Source: Sycobia sp. Sy_11
Lineage: Eukaryota; Arthropoda; Insecta; Hymenoptera; Epichrysomallidae
Reading direction: 5' to 3'
DNA: 64,000 nt
Assembly: GCA_018907035.1 (NCBI GenBank)
Contig: JACCIC010000038.1
Coordinates: 3,595,001-3,659,000, forward strand
Shown: positions 23,840 through 33,804 of the stretch, piece by piece
Layout of the letters: each line of letters begins with the position of its first letter
Position numbering within the stretch: the stretch's first letter is position 1
Notes under the pieces: generated by a model
What the model was told of the DNA's origin: nothing
What the model saw: the letters and a program-made list of their open reading frames with translations, nothing else
The model's database searches: none
Translations under genes and position numbers: made by a program

Positions 23840-24935
23840 ATGGACACGGACAACCGGCCTTACCACCGACCTCGACGGTCTTCCCCCCCACCCCCCCCAA
23901 TAGCTGATAGAAATTATCATCGGCCTCCGGGATCACATTGACCGCCTACAAAATATAATAACCACCACCACAACAGACCCAACCTTCTCTCAATTGGTGG
24001 CAACATCACGCCACACCACCGGAACTTCTACATCCTCCTCGTCCGCCACGGAATTCTTTCAGGAAGCAGCAATATTCTGCACCCCCGCTACCAAAATAAC
24101 CGTCTCCGAATCAACTCCGATCTCCGAAGAAGCCGAGTTCATAAAGCAAGGCCGTAAACGCATTCGCGTTGCCAAATCCACACCAATGCTCTCCGATCTG
24201 GATTCTGACACTGAAAACGAATCCACCATTGCTGTTCGACCCCCACCCTCCATCATCATCCGCCAAAAAATGATTTGGCCAAAACTAAAGATCACCATAG
24301 AGAAAGCCGGAATCTCCGTCCGCCTGGCCGTCAACACCTCTGACTCGGTCAAGGTATACGCGGCAACGGTAGACGACTTCAGGCACCTAACGGCCCGCCT
24401 AGAAAATACTAAAATACAATATACCACCAACCAACTTCCCGAAGAACGGGACTTGGTTGTAGTCATTCGGAGTATAAACGAAGCCATCCAAGACGAAGAC
24501 ATCCTGAAGGAACTAAATTCGAAAGGTTACACCACACGACGAATTCACCGAATGAGTAGCGGCGAAAAATCTGGCCGCTAGTGGCCGTTCACCTAGACCC
24601 CTCCTCACCCGCCGCTAAGTCAATCTTCGACTTAAGCACCATCGGTGGCCTCAACATAAAAGTGGAGGCAAAGAGGAAGTCGAAAGGTACGCCGCAGTGC
24701 CGGCGTTACCTTCAAATATAATCACACGGCAAACTACTGCCACACTGCATGGGCCTGCGCTTTTTGCAGCAAAAATCACGCCACTCCGACATGTCCTCTA
24801 AAAGACAATAAAGACGCGCGCCCCACTTGCGCTAACTGCAAAGGAGAGCACAGGGCAACTTACAGGGGCTGCCACAAAGCCCCAAAGAAGGACAAGTTCC
24901 CCCAAAAACTAGTGAAACCGGTAAATGCCCCCTAA
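23840..24935 (+). pseudogene. LINE ORF1 (nucleic-acid-binding Gag-like protein)
   Basis: The longest frame, 23994-24581, ends in VVVIRSINEAIQDEDILKEL and TTRRIHRM, the PRE_C2HC-type domain of Jockey ORF1 proteins. The sequence continues in other frames with WPLVAVHLDP and SIFDLSTIGGLNIKVEA. Zinc knuckles follow (CAFCSKNHATPTC and CANCKGEHRATYRGC) up to about 24900. A possible earlier start at 23840 gives a short Pro-rich frame before a stop. At least two frameshifts break the gene. Confidence 0.8.
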
Positions 24936-25156
24936 AACTGGTAACACCCCCCACCGCAGCTCATACAGAAAAAGCACCCCCAATCCTAATAAAAATCAGG
25001 CAAACCCCACCCGCACCACATATGCGAGCATAGTGAGCAACAGTGCAGCATCAGCGGCACCGTTGCAAATGAACTCGCCTCCCATTGCGTCCGAACTGCA
25101 AAAAATCAAAATGCAGTTCGTCACGAACATTACCGCCGCTCTCTGCAGACCTAATA

Positions 25157-27172
25157 ATGGCTAATTCCGAGATAAAGATCCTCAACTGGAACGCCAACGG
25201 CATCCTCTGCAGAAATAGATCTCTAAAACTCCTCCAACTCTTGGAGGAGGAAAACATCGGGATCACCTGCATCACAGAGACCCATCTCAACCCATCCCAC
25301 AAACTCTTCCTTCGAAACTACATCACGTATAGGAAGGACAGAGAGCACTCTAACGGTGGGGGCGTGGCAATCTTCGTCCACAAATCCTACCGCCATCGTG
25401 GAATTACAACTGCCTCCATCTGTGAGACAATAGGGGTTGAAATTTCCCTCCAAAAAGGTCCCTTGAGGGTAATTGCATGCTATAACCCTCCACAACTCCA
25501 GAACAACTTTAAAGATTTTGCCTTGCTTCTCAGCAGCAACACCCCCACAATCATCACCGGGGATCTAAATGCTAAGCACCCCTCTTGGGGCTACGGCTCC
25601 AGAAACAGCAACGGCCGCGCCCTCCTCAGAAAAACCATTCGGCATGATTTTACAGTGGAAACTCCTCCCTCCCCTACCCATTTTCCGGGCTCCCCACAAC
25701 ACGCACCAGACATTCTCGATATTTTTCTCACTAAAAATATCACACCCCTAAGCGATCCCCGGGTTATCTGTGCACTGAGATCAGACCACAGTCCGGTGAT
25801 CCTCGCCTTCCATGCATCACACGTCTCTCTCCCGTCACACACAGAACACATCGACTGGCTACATCTCAAATTCAACCTAGAGACATCAGCCTTTCGATGC
25901 AGACCCATATTATCGATCTCTCAAATCGAGGAAGAGATCACCTCCCTGTCTAATGACATTACCCACGCTGTTAGAATCGCTACATTCTCCCGCCCTCCAC
26001 AGAGCACTAATAATAACCTCTCCGACGGTATTTTGAAGCTAATTAAGCAAAAGAATAGAATCCGGAAGAAATGGCAACATCTTAGAACTCCACTTCTCAA
26101 AACCCAACTCAACTCCTTACAAAGGGACATCCACTCTCGGATAAACGAGCTAAGAAACAGCCGCTTCAACGATTTCATCACTAAAGTCGAAACTCGCCCC
26201 AAAAACGTCTGGAAGGTGATAAAATCTATACGAGGCAGTCGCCCTTGCCTTCTACCACTCAAGCAAAATGGCCAAACCTTCTCACTCGCTGAAGAAAAGG
26301 CCGAGATCTTCGCATCATCTCTCAGCAATCAGTGCTCACCTCTACCCTGCGCACCAGAACTCTCACGCTTTCATGAGCATGTCACCCAGACAGCTCAACA
26401 CTTCCTCCCTTCAAACAGGGACATCACCCCTACCTACCCCAAAGGGATACGCGACATCATTCGCAGTCTTCAAAACAAGAAAGCCCCTGGTGCTGACAAA
26501 ATCAATAACAACACACTAAAAATCCTCCCCCACAAACACATCATGTCCATCTGCAATATCGCAAACGCAATGATGAGACATCAATACTTTCCCAAGGCCT
26601 GGAAAACGGCCATAGTGGCCTGTCTTCCAAAAGCCGGGAAGCCCCTCAACGACCCCGCAAGCTATCGTCCCATCAGTCTTCTAAATTCCCTAAGCAAAGT
26701 GGCCGAAAGCATTATCCTAAAATGCCTCTCCACCTCGGTAACCAGAAAAAACCTCATACCTGACTGTCAGCATGGGTTCCGCACAGGGCACAGCACCTGT
26801 CACCAATTTCTCAGAGTTACGGAACTCATTGCTGACAACATGAACAGACGGCTGCACACAACGATGCTGCTGTTAGATGTCCAGCAAGCCTTCGACAGGG
26901 TATGGCATGACGGGCTCGTATTCAAGCTCATTGCCAATGACATCCCCCATTATTTGATCGGGATAATAAAGTCGTTCCTATCAGACCGATTTATTCGAGT
27001 TAGGGTAGGCAACTCCGTTTCCGCTCCAAAGGCCATCTCAGCCGGCGTTCCTCAAGGGTCTAAGCTCTCCCCCCTACTTTTTACTTTTTTTGCCATGATC
27101 TTCCCATACACGATACAATTACCATGGCACTCTACGCGGACGATATTGCCCTCGTAGACGCCACTAAAACAA
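25157..27172 (+). pseudogene. LINE ORF2, AP endonuclease and reverse transcriptase (frameshifted)
   Basis: I place the start at 25157 (MANSEIKILNWNANGI), although the frame is open from 25085. The endonuclease occupies roughly the first 220 residues: NWNANG, ITETHL, TGDLNAKHPSWG, DILDIFL and SDHSPV are visible. The RT shows YRPISLLNSLSKVAE, HGFRTGHST, LLLDVQQAFDRVWHDG (motif A) and GVPQGSKLSP (motif B). A 1-nt slip in a T-run near 27090 puts the catalytic YADD (27133-27144) into the next frame. The endonuclease nicks target DNA and the RT copies the RNA at the nick. Clade: Jockey, by motif style. Confidence 0.92.
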
Positions 27173-27179
27173 TCTGCCA

Positions 27180-27631
27180 CAATTTGTGACAGGAACCTAT
27201 CCTGGAACAAACAGCTCCGCCTCACCAGGAGAAAAATGCTAGAAGCCTTTTTAAAGCTCAAACCTTTCTTCCATAGCAAAATCCTGTCACCCAGAACAAA
27301 GGCCAGAGCCTTCTCCGCCATCACCAGAAGTATTGCCACATACGCCATCCCCATCTGGGGGTCCATCCTCCTAGAAAGACTTCAGCGACTCCAAGGCACC
27401 TACATGAGGCTGCTACGCTGTTCCCTGAACACCCCTTGGTACTTAAGGAGCACTCAAGTACTTAAGAAAACTAACCTTCTTGCTCTCAACGACTACGCGA
27501 ACAAATTCGCCAAAAAGCTGAGAGATTCAATTAAACATCACCCGAACTCAGGAATCCAATCCCTGAGTAGTATCCGTCCTAAATCGACGGATCGCTACAG
27601 GAGGCCTTGCCACCTGATCAGCGATCCGTAA
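27180..27631 (+). pseudogene. LINE ORF2 C-terminal (thumb) part
   Basis: The frame reads LSWNKQLRLTRRKMLEAFL, ARAFSAITRSIATYAIPIWGS and LRCSLNTPWYLRSTQVLKKTNLL, typical of the C-terminal end of Jockey ORF2. Compared with intact members, a segment of roughly 80-100 residues between YADD and this region is missing, so an internal deletion occurred near 27175-27190. Confidence 0.85.
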
Positions 27632-27958
27632 CCCCATCAGCCACTACCGGCCACTCCGTGCTTCGTTTTCGTACGTGAGCCTCTGCTCCCAAGAAGGCAG
27701 AGCTCCTAAACTCACCAATTTCCTCCCCTATCCACATCCCACTCCTACTCCCCCACCCCCCTACACCGTTCCGTTTAATAATATTTTATCCCAACAGGTA
27801 AAGGGAATGATACCTCCGGGTAGGAATCCCTGCGGGGAGGGGTTTTATTCGGTAGGCATGCGAGCAAAGGCTCCATGAATCCGACACTACCTCTCTTAGA
27901 GAGATGTCTTTAGAAGATTTCCCCTCCCCGCGTCACAAAAAAAAAGAAAAAAAAAAGC
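27632..27958 (+). other. LINE 3' UTR and A-rich tail
   Basis: GC-rich, non-coding, ending in an A tract with a single G interruption (27937-27956). The right copy of the target duplication follows at 27959. Confidence 0.8.
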
Positions 27959-28119
27959 GAATGTTCATATCCAACTTTGGGATATGAACTTTCATATCCC
28001 AAAGGTGTGACGTTAGTCGATATTACCTTTTTTGTTCTTCAGGCTAATCTGACACTACTCTTACACCTATGGATATCTTTTGATTTTTGTATATTTTTGA
28101 ATTTTTCTCACGTGAAAAA

Positions 28120-28121
28120 TG

Positions 28122-28149
<28 letters not shown>
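28120..28149. repeat. (CT)n microsatellite in Helitron copy 1
   Basis: Occupies the same Helitron position as the CT array at 29654-29687 in copy 2 and the CT-rich stretch at about 59163-59195 in copy 3. Confidence 0.9.
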
Positions 28150-28153
<4 letters not shown>

Positions 28154-28330
28154 GTCTTCTTTTATAAGATGGTTGTATGCCAATCATACTAAAAATAATC
28201 TGTGAAAAGAAATTATAAGAATAATTTGATATTTTTTTGAATATTCTATTTTTTTCTATGCAAGAAGAAAATTGTATAATTATTTTGAAACATGAATTAT
28301 ACAGAATGTTCAAATAAAAGCATCAAAATA

Positions 28331-29211
28331 ACCAAATAATTTTTGAAAAGGGTTAAAGTCTACAGATTTCAGATTTTTTCCTTGCTTATTGAATGGTCAA
28401 AACATAAATCAAATTATTTTAATATTATAAGGGGTTTTCAGTATATATGTAGAGTGGTGGTCTTATCGATTTTTATTTAACAAAATTAATTTTAAAAAAT
28501 AATTAAAATTATTTAAATTAACATATATCTGTATTTACCATTTCATATAACCAAAAATGTAAATTTCAATATACATTGTTAGAAGTGATATCCAATATAA
28601 ATTGTGTTTTGGTTTTTTACTAATATACATTTGTGAATTATTAATTATTTAAGCAAACAAATTGAAGTTCATTTCTATTGGGGCCCCTCTTTGATACGTC
28701 AACAAGTACAACCTCCTTAAAACTATTATTTATTTAACCTATTTAAATCATGACCAAATTTCGAAATTTGAAATTCAAATTTCAATGTTAATTTATAATT
28801 ATAAAAATTGATATATTTATTTTGGCCATTAATTCCATCGGCGATTCTACTACTTCTATATGAATTTGTACTTTTCTTTATATAAATTAAATTTTCTACT
28901 ACATTAGTTTGATCCATGTTGTAGTTCTTTCTTTTCAAATCTAAAACAAACTTATTTCTTTGGTTTTTTAAAATTATCCGATGGGATTTGGCAATACAGG
29001 GTGCAATTGAAAATTTTATTTTAAAAAAATGCTACGTGTCAAAAAATGACATTTCGTTTTTGAATGTTGTTTTCAATTGAATTAAACTGGCGATTCCAAT
29101 AACTTTTTCTACCATTCAAAAATGGATTTGGCATGTACAACTAGGTGAATTTTTGAAACTGAACGTAGATTTTTTTACAATCATATTGATTAAATTGTTA
29201 TAGTTAAATAT
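28331..29211. other. AT-rich DNA between two Helitron copies
   Basis: No match to either Helitron copy and no credible reading frame. It may be original flank or the diverged tail of copy 1. Confidence 0.4.
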
Positions 29212-29649
29212 ATCATATCATATCATACACTAATTTATAAAGACAAAGTGTGTTTTTGTTTGTACAGGATAACCGAAAAAACTACTGAACCGATTGTTGT
29301 GAAATTTGACATATAGATTCTATATTATCTTGAGAAGGGCATAGGCTATGTTTTTTATTGAAAATCATTTTACTTTCATCAATAAATTAAGTTAATGGTT
29401 TTAGTGGTCAGTTTCACCAGCGGCCACTAGGTGGCGTCTTGCATCACGAACATTAACTCAATGTAGTCGGCTTAAAGTATTCATACCAGGCCAGCTCAAG
29501 TGAATGTTCCTATCCAACTTTGGGATTCATATCCCAAAGGTGTGACGTTAGTCGATTTTACCTTTTTTGTTCTTCAGGTTAATCTGACACTACTCTCACA
29601 CCTATGGATATCTTTTGATTTTTGTAAATTTTACTTTCTCTTACGTGAG

Positions 29650-29653
<4 letters not shown>

Positions 29654-29687
<34 letters not shown>
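29654..29687. repeat. (CT)n microsatellite in Helitron copy 2
   Basis: Homologous in position to the array in copy 1. Confidence 0.9.
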
Positions 29688-29691
<4 letters not shown>

Positions 29692-30040
29692 TCTGTATTC
29701 CTTTCTCCTTCTCTTATAAAATGGTTCTGTATGTCAAATCATACTGAATATAATTTGTGACGATAATTATATTTTTGTTTTTATACATTATATTAACATC
29801 AGTTTTTAGTTTAAACAAAAGAAATGATTGCAAAATAGGGTTCTTTTACCTACAACCTCGAAACTATAATATATAATATATAATATATCGTCACTTCTGC
29901 TGAAAAAGGAAATATCCATCATCTGCTTAAAAAATATGCTATTCGCCATAGCATTTTGCTTGAATTTCAGTTGGCATCACCACGAAAATATTCACGGTAT
30001 TTAATTGAAAAAACGAAAATGTACGAAATATGTAATTGTA

Positions 30041-31326
30041 TCAGGTATGTGAATAAGTCTTTCCCGTTTTTTTTCAAATTTTGAGCCTTTATTGTGAAAA
30101 AATGGTTACAAATGAATTATTGAAAGTATTGGCCATCGCTAGCTACAACTTTTTCCCATCTTTCTGGCAACATACGAATCCCGTTGCGAAAAAATTCGAC
30201 CGGTTTGGCCTCTATCCAGTCATCCACCCATTTTTTGGCTTCCTCGTAGGAATGGAAGTGCTGGTCAGCCAGGCCATGCGTCATCGATCTGAAGAGATGG
30301 TAATCAGACGGAGCAACGTCTGGACTATACGGCGGGTGGGGTAGGACTTCCCATTTGAGCGTTTCTAAGTATGTTTTCACCGGCGGTGCAACATGTGGGC
30401 GAGCATTGTCATGTTGCAAAATAACTTTGTCGTGCCTGTCGGAGTATTGTGGCCGTTTTTCTCGCAGTGCGCGGCTCAAACGCATCAATTGTCGTCGATA
30501 GACCTCGCCTGTGATCCTTTCATTCGGTTTCAGAAGCTCATAGTAAACCACACCTAGCTGGTCCCACCATATACAGAGCATGAGCTTGGCGCCATGAATA
30601 TTTGGCTTGGCCGTCGATGATGATGCATGGCCGGGTAGTCCCCATGATTTTCTTCGCTTCGGATTATCGTAACGTATCCACTTTTCATCGCCAGTCACGA
30701 TACGATGCAGAAAACCCTTTCTTTTATGTCGCTGAAGCAGCTGTTCGCAAGTGAAAAAACGCCGTTCGACGTCTCTCAGCTTCAGTTCGTACGGCACCCA
30801 ATTTCCTTGCTTTTGGATCATTCCCATGGCTTTCAAACGCTTGGAAATGGTTGTTCGGTCAACTCCCAATGCTTCAGCAAGTTCTTCTTGCGTTTGACAA
30901 GAATCTTCATCAAGCAAAGTCGCCAATTCTCGATCTTCAAAGATTTGCGGCCGCCCGGAACGCCCCTTGTCTTCCACGTCGAAATCACCGCTTTTGAAGC
31001 GTCGAAACCATCCGCGAACACTTGAATCATCGACACAACCTTCTCCATTAGCCTCCTGAAGCAATCGATGAGTCTCGGCAGCAGATTTCTTCAAATTGAA
31101 CCAATAAAGTGAAACTTCCCGCAAATGACGTCGACTCGGCTCAAATTTCGACATTTTCACGATATCAAAAATTTATGATGCGAAAAAATTTTAACTAATG
31201 TGTTAGTATGGAATTGTTGACATACGAATAAGCTTTGATTATGACATATGTAACCATTGAATACTCGCACAGTATTGGTGGCGCCATCTCTTACAAAAAA
31301 CGGGAAAGACTTATTCACACTCCTAA
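30041..31326 (-). mobile_element. Full-length mariner (mellifera-type), nested in a Helitron
   Basis: A 1,286-bp element with terminal inverted repeats of about 32 bp. The left end is TCAGGTATGTGAATAAGTCT and the right end, reverse complemented, is TTAGGAGTGTGAATAAGTCT, both continuing into TTCCCGTTTTTT. They differ at only a few of the outermost bases. It is flanked by TA at 30039-30040 and 31327-31328, the standard mariner duplication. It encodes one uninterrupted transposase on the minus strand. This is the youngest-looking and only apparently intact element in the window. Confidence 0.95.
30117..31160 (-). CDS. Mariner transposase, intact 347 aa
   Basis: A cut-and-paste DNA transposase that binds the element's terminal repeats and moves it to TA sites in the nucleus. 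Residues about 1-115 form the paired helix-turn-helix region (NLKKSAAETHRLLQEA, VRGWFRRFKSGDF, LGVDRTTISKRLKAMG). The linker includes WVPYEL. The catalytic domain shows VTGDEKWI (first Asp), LQHDNARPH (second Asp) and PPYSPDVAPSDYHLF (third Asp, D34D-type spacing). The length matches the usual 345-350 aa. Start: MKMSKFEPSRRHLREV; the internal Met at residue 3 is an equally plausible start. There are no stops or frameshifts. Motif style suggests the mellifera subfamily. Activity is not proven by the sequence. Confidence 0.95.
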   Translation of the reverse strand: MKMSKFEPSRRHLREVSLYWFNLKKSAAETHRLLQEANGEGCVDDSSVRGWFRRFKSGDFDVEDKGRSGRPQIFEDRELATLLDEDSCQTQEELAEALGVDRTTISKRLKAMGMIQKQGNWVPYELKLRDVERRFFTCEQLLQRHKRKGFLHRIVTGDEKWIRYDNPKRRKSWGLPGHASSSTAKPNIHGAKLMLCIWWDQLGVVYYELLKPNERITGEVYRRQLMRLSRALREKRPQYSDRHDKVILQHDNARPHVAPPVKTYLETLKWEVLPHPPYSPDVAPSDYHLFRSMTHGLADQHFHSYEEAKKWVDDWIEAKPVEFFRNGIRMLPERWEKVVASDGQYFQ

Positions 31327-31419
31327 TATGTATATTATATTGTAAATATTATATATACACATTTTAAATACGGTTTCTACTCAGAAATATTGTATTGGCA
31401 TGTACGGGCGGTTGATTAC

Positions 31420-32075
31420 GATATTCCGTTGCCTTCAGACGATTTATATATGCAGTTGTGTTTGGATGATAAAATGCGATGTCCAGGTGTCTGGGCGATT
31501 TCTACGGGGAATATTATATTTAGTTGATAGAAAACGACGTCCAGATATGAGGAAATCAACTTCTATGGGAAGATTCATGTTGAGACGTTACTCTTTCCGA
31601 ACGACTTCTACGGGGAGTATCGTGTTTAGTCGTTAGGAAACGATGCTAGCTTTCTCGGAACGACTTCTACTGGGACTATCGTGTTCAGTTGGTAGGAAAC
31701 GATGTTTAGGTACGTCGGGACAACTTCTACGGGCAGTTTCGTGCTCGGATGATAGAATGCGATTTCCAGGTGTTTTGGAACGACTTCTACGGGGAGTCTC
31801 ATTTATAGTTAGTGAGAAACGATGTCCAGGTATTTCATTACGACTTCTATGAAGAGATTAGTATTCGATCACGTACACTCCCAGTAAGAATCGTCCCGGA
31901 ATAACTAGAGATTGTATTCTACCTCCCCAACACAAAACTCTCTATAGTAGTCATCCCGCGACATTTCCTATAGTCCGAACATGATGCTCTCTGTAAACGT
32001 CGTCTCGAGACACTTGCACATCTTTTTTACCGCTCGAACTCGAAAGTACAATTTTTTCCATTGAAGCCGTATTTA
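31420..32075. repeat. Imperfect palindrome enclosing the minisatellite (copy 2)
   Basis: Units in reverse orientation (AGTCATCCCGCGACATT, ACGTCGTCTCGAGACACTTG) follow the direct units between about 31880 and 32045. The whole region could fold back. The equivalent region of copy 3 is less diverged and shows it more clearly. Confidence 0.65.
31437..31860. repeat. 60-bp minisatellite inside Helitron copy 2
   Basis: About seven units, each with a landmark of the type GACTTCTACGGGGAGT and AAACGATGTCCAGGT. The CGACTTCTAC landmark falls at 31661, 31721, 31781 and 31841, exactly 60 bp apart, with earlier units near 31497, 31557 and 31602. The short frames here follow the repeat and are not genes. 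Helitron copy 3 has only about two direct units. Confidence 0.9.
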
Positions 32076-32081
32076 ATATGC

Positions 32082-32092
32082 ATATATATATA

Positions 32093-32143
<51 letters not shown>
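32082..32143. repeat. (TA)n microsatellite in Helitron copy 2
   Basis: TA array of about 60 bp at the position that also carries TA arrays in copy 3. Confidence 0.95.
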
Positions 32144-32145
<2 letters not shown>

Positions 32146-32318
32146 GGTCGGCAAAATATTAACTTTTTGAAGTGGACGCTACATTGAAGCTGTTTTTTAT
32201 ACAGAAGCAACGATAGGTAACTTATGGTCAATTATTTATAGAAATATAGATTTTTCTATATAAGAGTACTTTTTACTTAGATATTATTGAATTGTTAATG
32301 AAATCGGTTAAATTATTA

Positions 32319-32349
32319 TCTCGGGCGAAGCCGAGACGGGGGATGCTAG
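32319..32349 (+). other. Helitron 3' terminal hairpin and CTAG end (copy 2)
   Basis: A perfect 6-bp stem TCTCGG/CCGAGA with loop GCGAAG, then 9 nt, then CTAG. In Helitrons this structure acts as the replication terminator that defines the 3' end. Confidence 0.9.
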
Positions 32350-33453
32350 TTTATATATAATAACAAACTAAAACATTTAAGAATATATTTAAACTTACGA
32401 ACTAAACCATTATAAAAAGAGATATAAAATTATCAAATAATATATTTAAATTATCTTTACAGTTACAAATTAAATATTTAAGCAGATATTACATTATACA
32501 CCAAAAATTTTACTTTTTTAAAATAAAGCTCTTTTGAGTCTGTAACAGGTTTATTAAGTATGCCCTTGTTTGTTCAAAATAAAAATTCTTCTATTTGATG
32601 ATGCTTCTATTAATTAATGTTTATCGAAGCCAACTTCAGCCGCTTAACCGATTTTCAGCATTATTTTTGTTTCGAAAATAATAACGAAAACGATGAAGAA
32701 ATGTCGTTCTCTTCAGCTTCTACAAAATTATTACAGTTAATAATTTTTTATATCGTCGTGATAATGGACATACATGTAATATTTTTATTTTTGTAACAAA
32801 CTCTATATATTTTGGAATAATAGTTAATGTCAATATGTAGATTGATTCTTTTCTACATTCTTATAATTACTATTTAAAAAAGGAAAAATGCATGCTAAAT
32901 ACATATCATATTTTTGGTTTTAAAGAAAAAAAATTTTAATGACATTTGATTATATACATTTTTATATTGTTAATATGAAATAAACATAGTTTTATTTAAG
33001 CAGAAATCAAAGTAAATTTATTTATTATTACTAATAATCATTACCTACCATATTTTAACAGATAAATTGTCAGATTTTTGAAAAACGGATGTAAGGTATG
33101 TAAGAATTCTACGAATACGACCATGGCACATGCGTTCTAATATCAATTTAAATCTAGATCTAATGCATGTGTTATATGTTTTATATATAAGCTAGAAAAA
33201 ATCTATGATCGAGCTGTTTCTATTGCTAAGAAGAGAAGAACGATGCTACATAGTGCTGCGTTGTTACAGTAGCGACAGGGCCACGTGCAAAAAAAGGAGA
33301 GGACATGCGAGCTCCCGAGGTTGAGCCTGCCCTTCACCCGAACTTCAAAGAAGCGCAACTGTCGAGTAGTTCCCTTTGTACCTCCTCATCCTCGTATATG
33401 CCAAAACTATAATATATACATTTAATAATGATGTATTAAATATGTTTAAATAT
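32350..33453. other. AT-rich DNA without gene
   Basis: Nothing recognised apart from a short GC-richer patch at about 33.22-33.4 kb with no open frame. Confidence 0.45.
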
Positions 33454-33590
33454 CCCTGGTAGAAATCTAACAATTTTTCATAGGCTGGAAAGTAGTTACT
33501 AGGTAGTACAAATAGAATCAATCATTGTGGCTAAAAACAAGGTAAATCTTAGAATGCAAAATGTGAACGTTGTCAATAAAATTAAGAAAA

Positions 33591-33668
33591 GAGGCCTACG
33601 ATAGCTCGATCGCTAGAGCGAAGGACTAGTAACTCGGTGATCCGAGTTCAAATCCCGGTCTCGGCCGA
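33591..33668 (+). promoter_or_regulatory. tRNA-like RNA polymerase III promoter of the SINE
   Basis: Box A-like TAGCTCGATCGCTAGAGC and box B GAGTTCAAATCCC are spaced as in a tRNA. The anticodon-loop-like CTAGTAA would read AGT (Thr-type), but the anticodon stem is poor, so this is a derived head and not a working tRNA gene. Confidence 0.7.
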
Positions 33669-33804
33669 TTTATACAGGCACCGCTGTAATTATTTACATG
33701 TGCTTTGTTTACAAACACATCGTAGACCTCCGTCGCTGATTAGCACCGATAATTGGAAGCATAAATAAAGCGACGTTAAATAACATAAAAAAAAAGAAAA
33801 AAAA
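33591..33804 (+). mobile_element. tRNA-derived SINE nested in family A copy 2
   Basis: About 214 bp, absent from family A copies 1 and 3 at the same point, flanked by near-identical ATTAAGAAAA and ATTACGAAAA. The first 78 bp resemble a tRNA: a D-arm-like GCTCGATCGCTAGAGC (box A region), a loop CTAGTAA, and the T-arm GAGTTCAAATCCCGG (box B). A roughly 120-bp unrelated body and an A-rich tail follow. RNA polymerase III promoter boxes are thus visible. SINEs use LINE machinery. No similar copy occurs elsewhere in the window. Confidence 0.85.

Larger units (their letters stand above)
23277..27958 (+). mobile_element. Jockey-type non-LTR retrotransposon, nearly full length
   Basis: A 4.68-kb insertion flanked by the 10-bp duplication GAATGTTCAT and ending in an A-rich tail (27937-27956). 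It has an ORF1 with PRE_C2HC-like and zinc-knuckle regions (about 23994-24900) and an ORF2 with AP endonuclease and RT domains (25157-27631). ORF1 is frameshifted. ORF2 has a 1-nt frameshift before the YADD motif and a deletion after it. The GC content is higher than the surrounding Helitron, as is common for Jockey-type elements. It cannot move by itself. Confidence 0.92.
22990..28330 (+). mobile_element. Helitron copy 1 (3' end not found), interrupted by a LINE
   Basis: Starts TCATACTAATTTATAAAG, a typical arthropod Helitron 5' end, and continues with the same roughly 280 bp as copy 2 (29223 onward). It is broken at 23276 by a Jockey-type LINE and resumes at 27959 with the sequence that follows in copy 2 (CATATCCCAAAGGTGTGACG). 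Similarity to copy 2 fades near 28330 and I see no hairpin-CTAG terminus, so it is 3'-truncated or overwritten. It encodes no Rep-helicase. Confidence 0.8.
29223..32349 (+). mobile_element. Helitron copy 2, non-autonomous, both ends present
   Basis: Begins TCATACACTAATTTATAAAG and ends with the hairpin TCTCGG-GCGAAG-CCGAGA (32319-32336) followed 10 nt later by CTAG (32346-32349), the Helitron 3' signature. A preceding pentamer array and a following AT-rich T are consistent with A/T target preference. It holds a nested mariner (30041-31326), a 60-bp minisatellite and a TA array, but no Rep-helicase frame. Without the mariner it is about 1.84 kb. It should move only with enzymes from an autonomous partner. 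Confidence 0.9.

Noticed and set aside
24059..24502. 147-codon minus-strand frame opposite LINE ORF1
   Set aside because: Antisense shadow of the ORF1 coding sequence.
25591..26328. Minus-strand frames opposite LINE ORF2
   Set aside because: Shadows of the endonuclease and RT coding frame on the plus strand.
30705..31025. 106-codon plus-strand frame
   Set aside because: Antisense shadow of the intact mariner transposase.
33591..33668. Functional tRNA gene
   Set aside because: The anticodon stem does not pair and the unit continues into a SINE body with A-rich tail and direct repeats.
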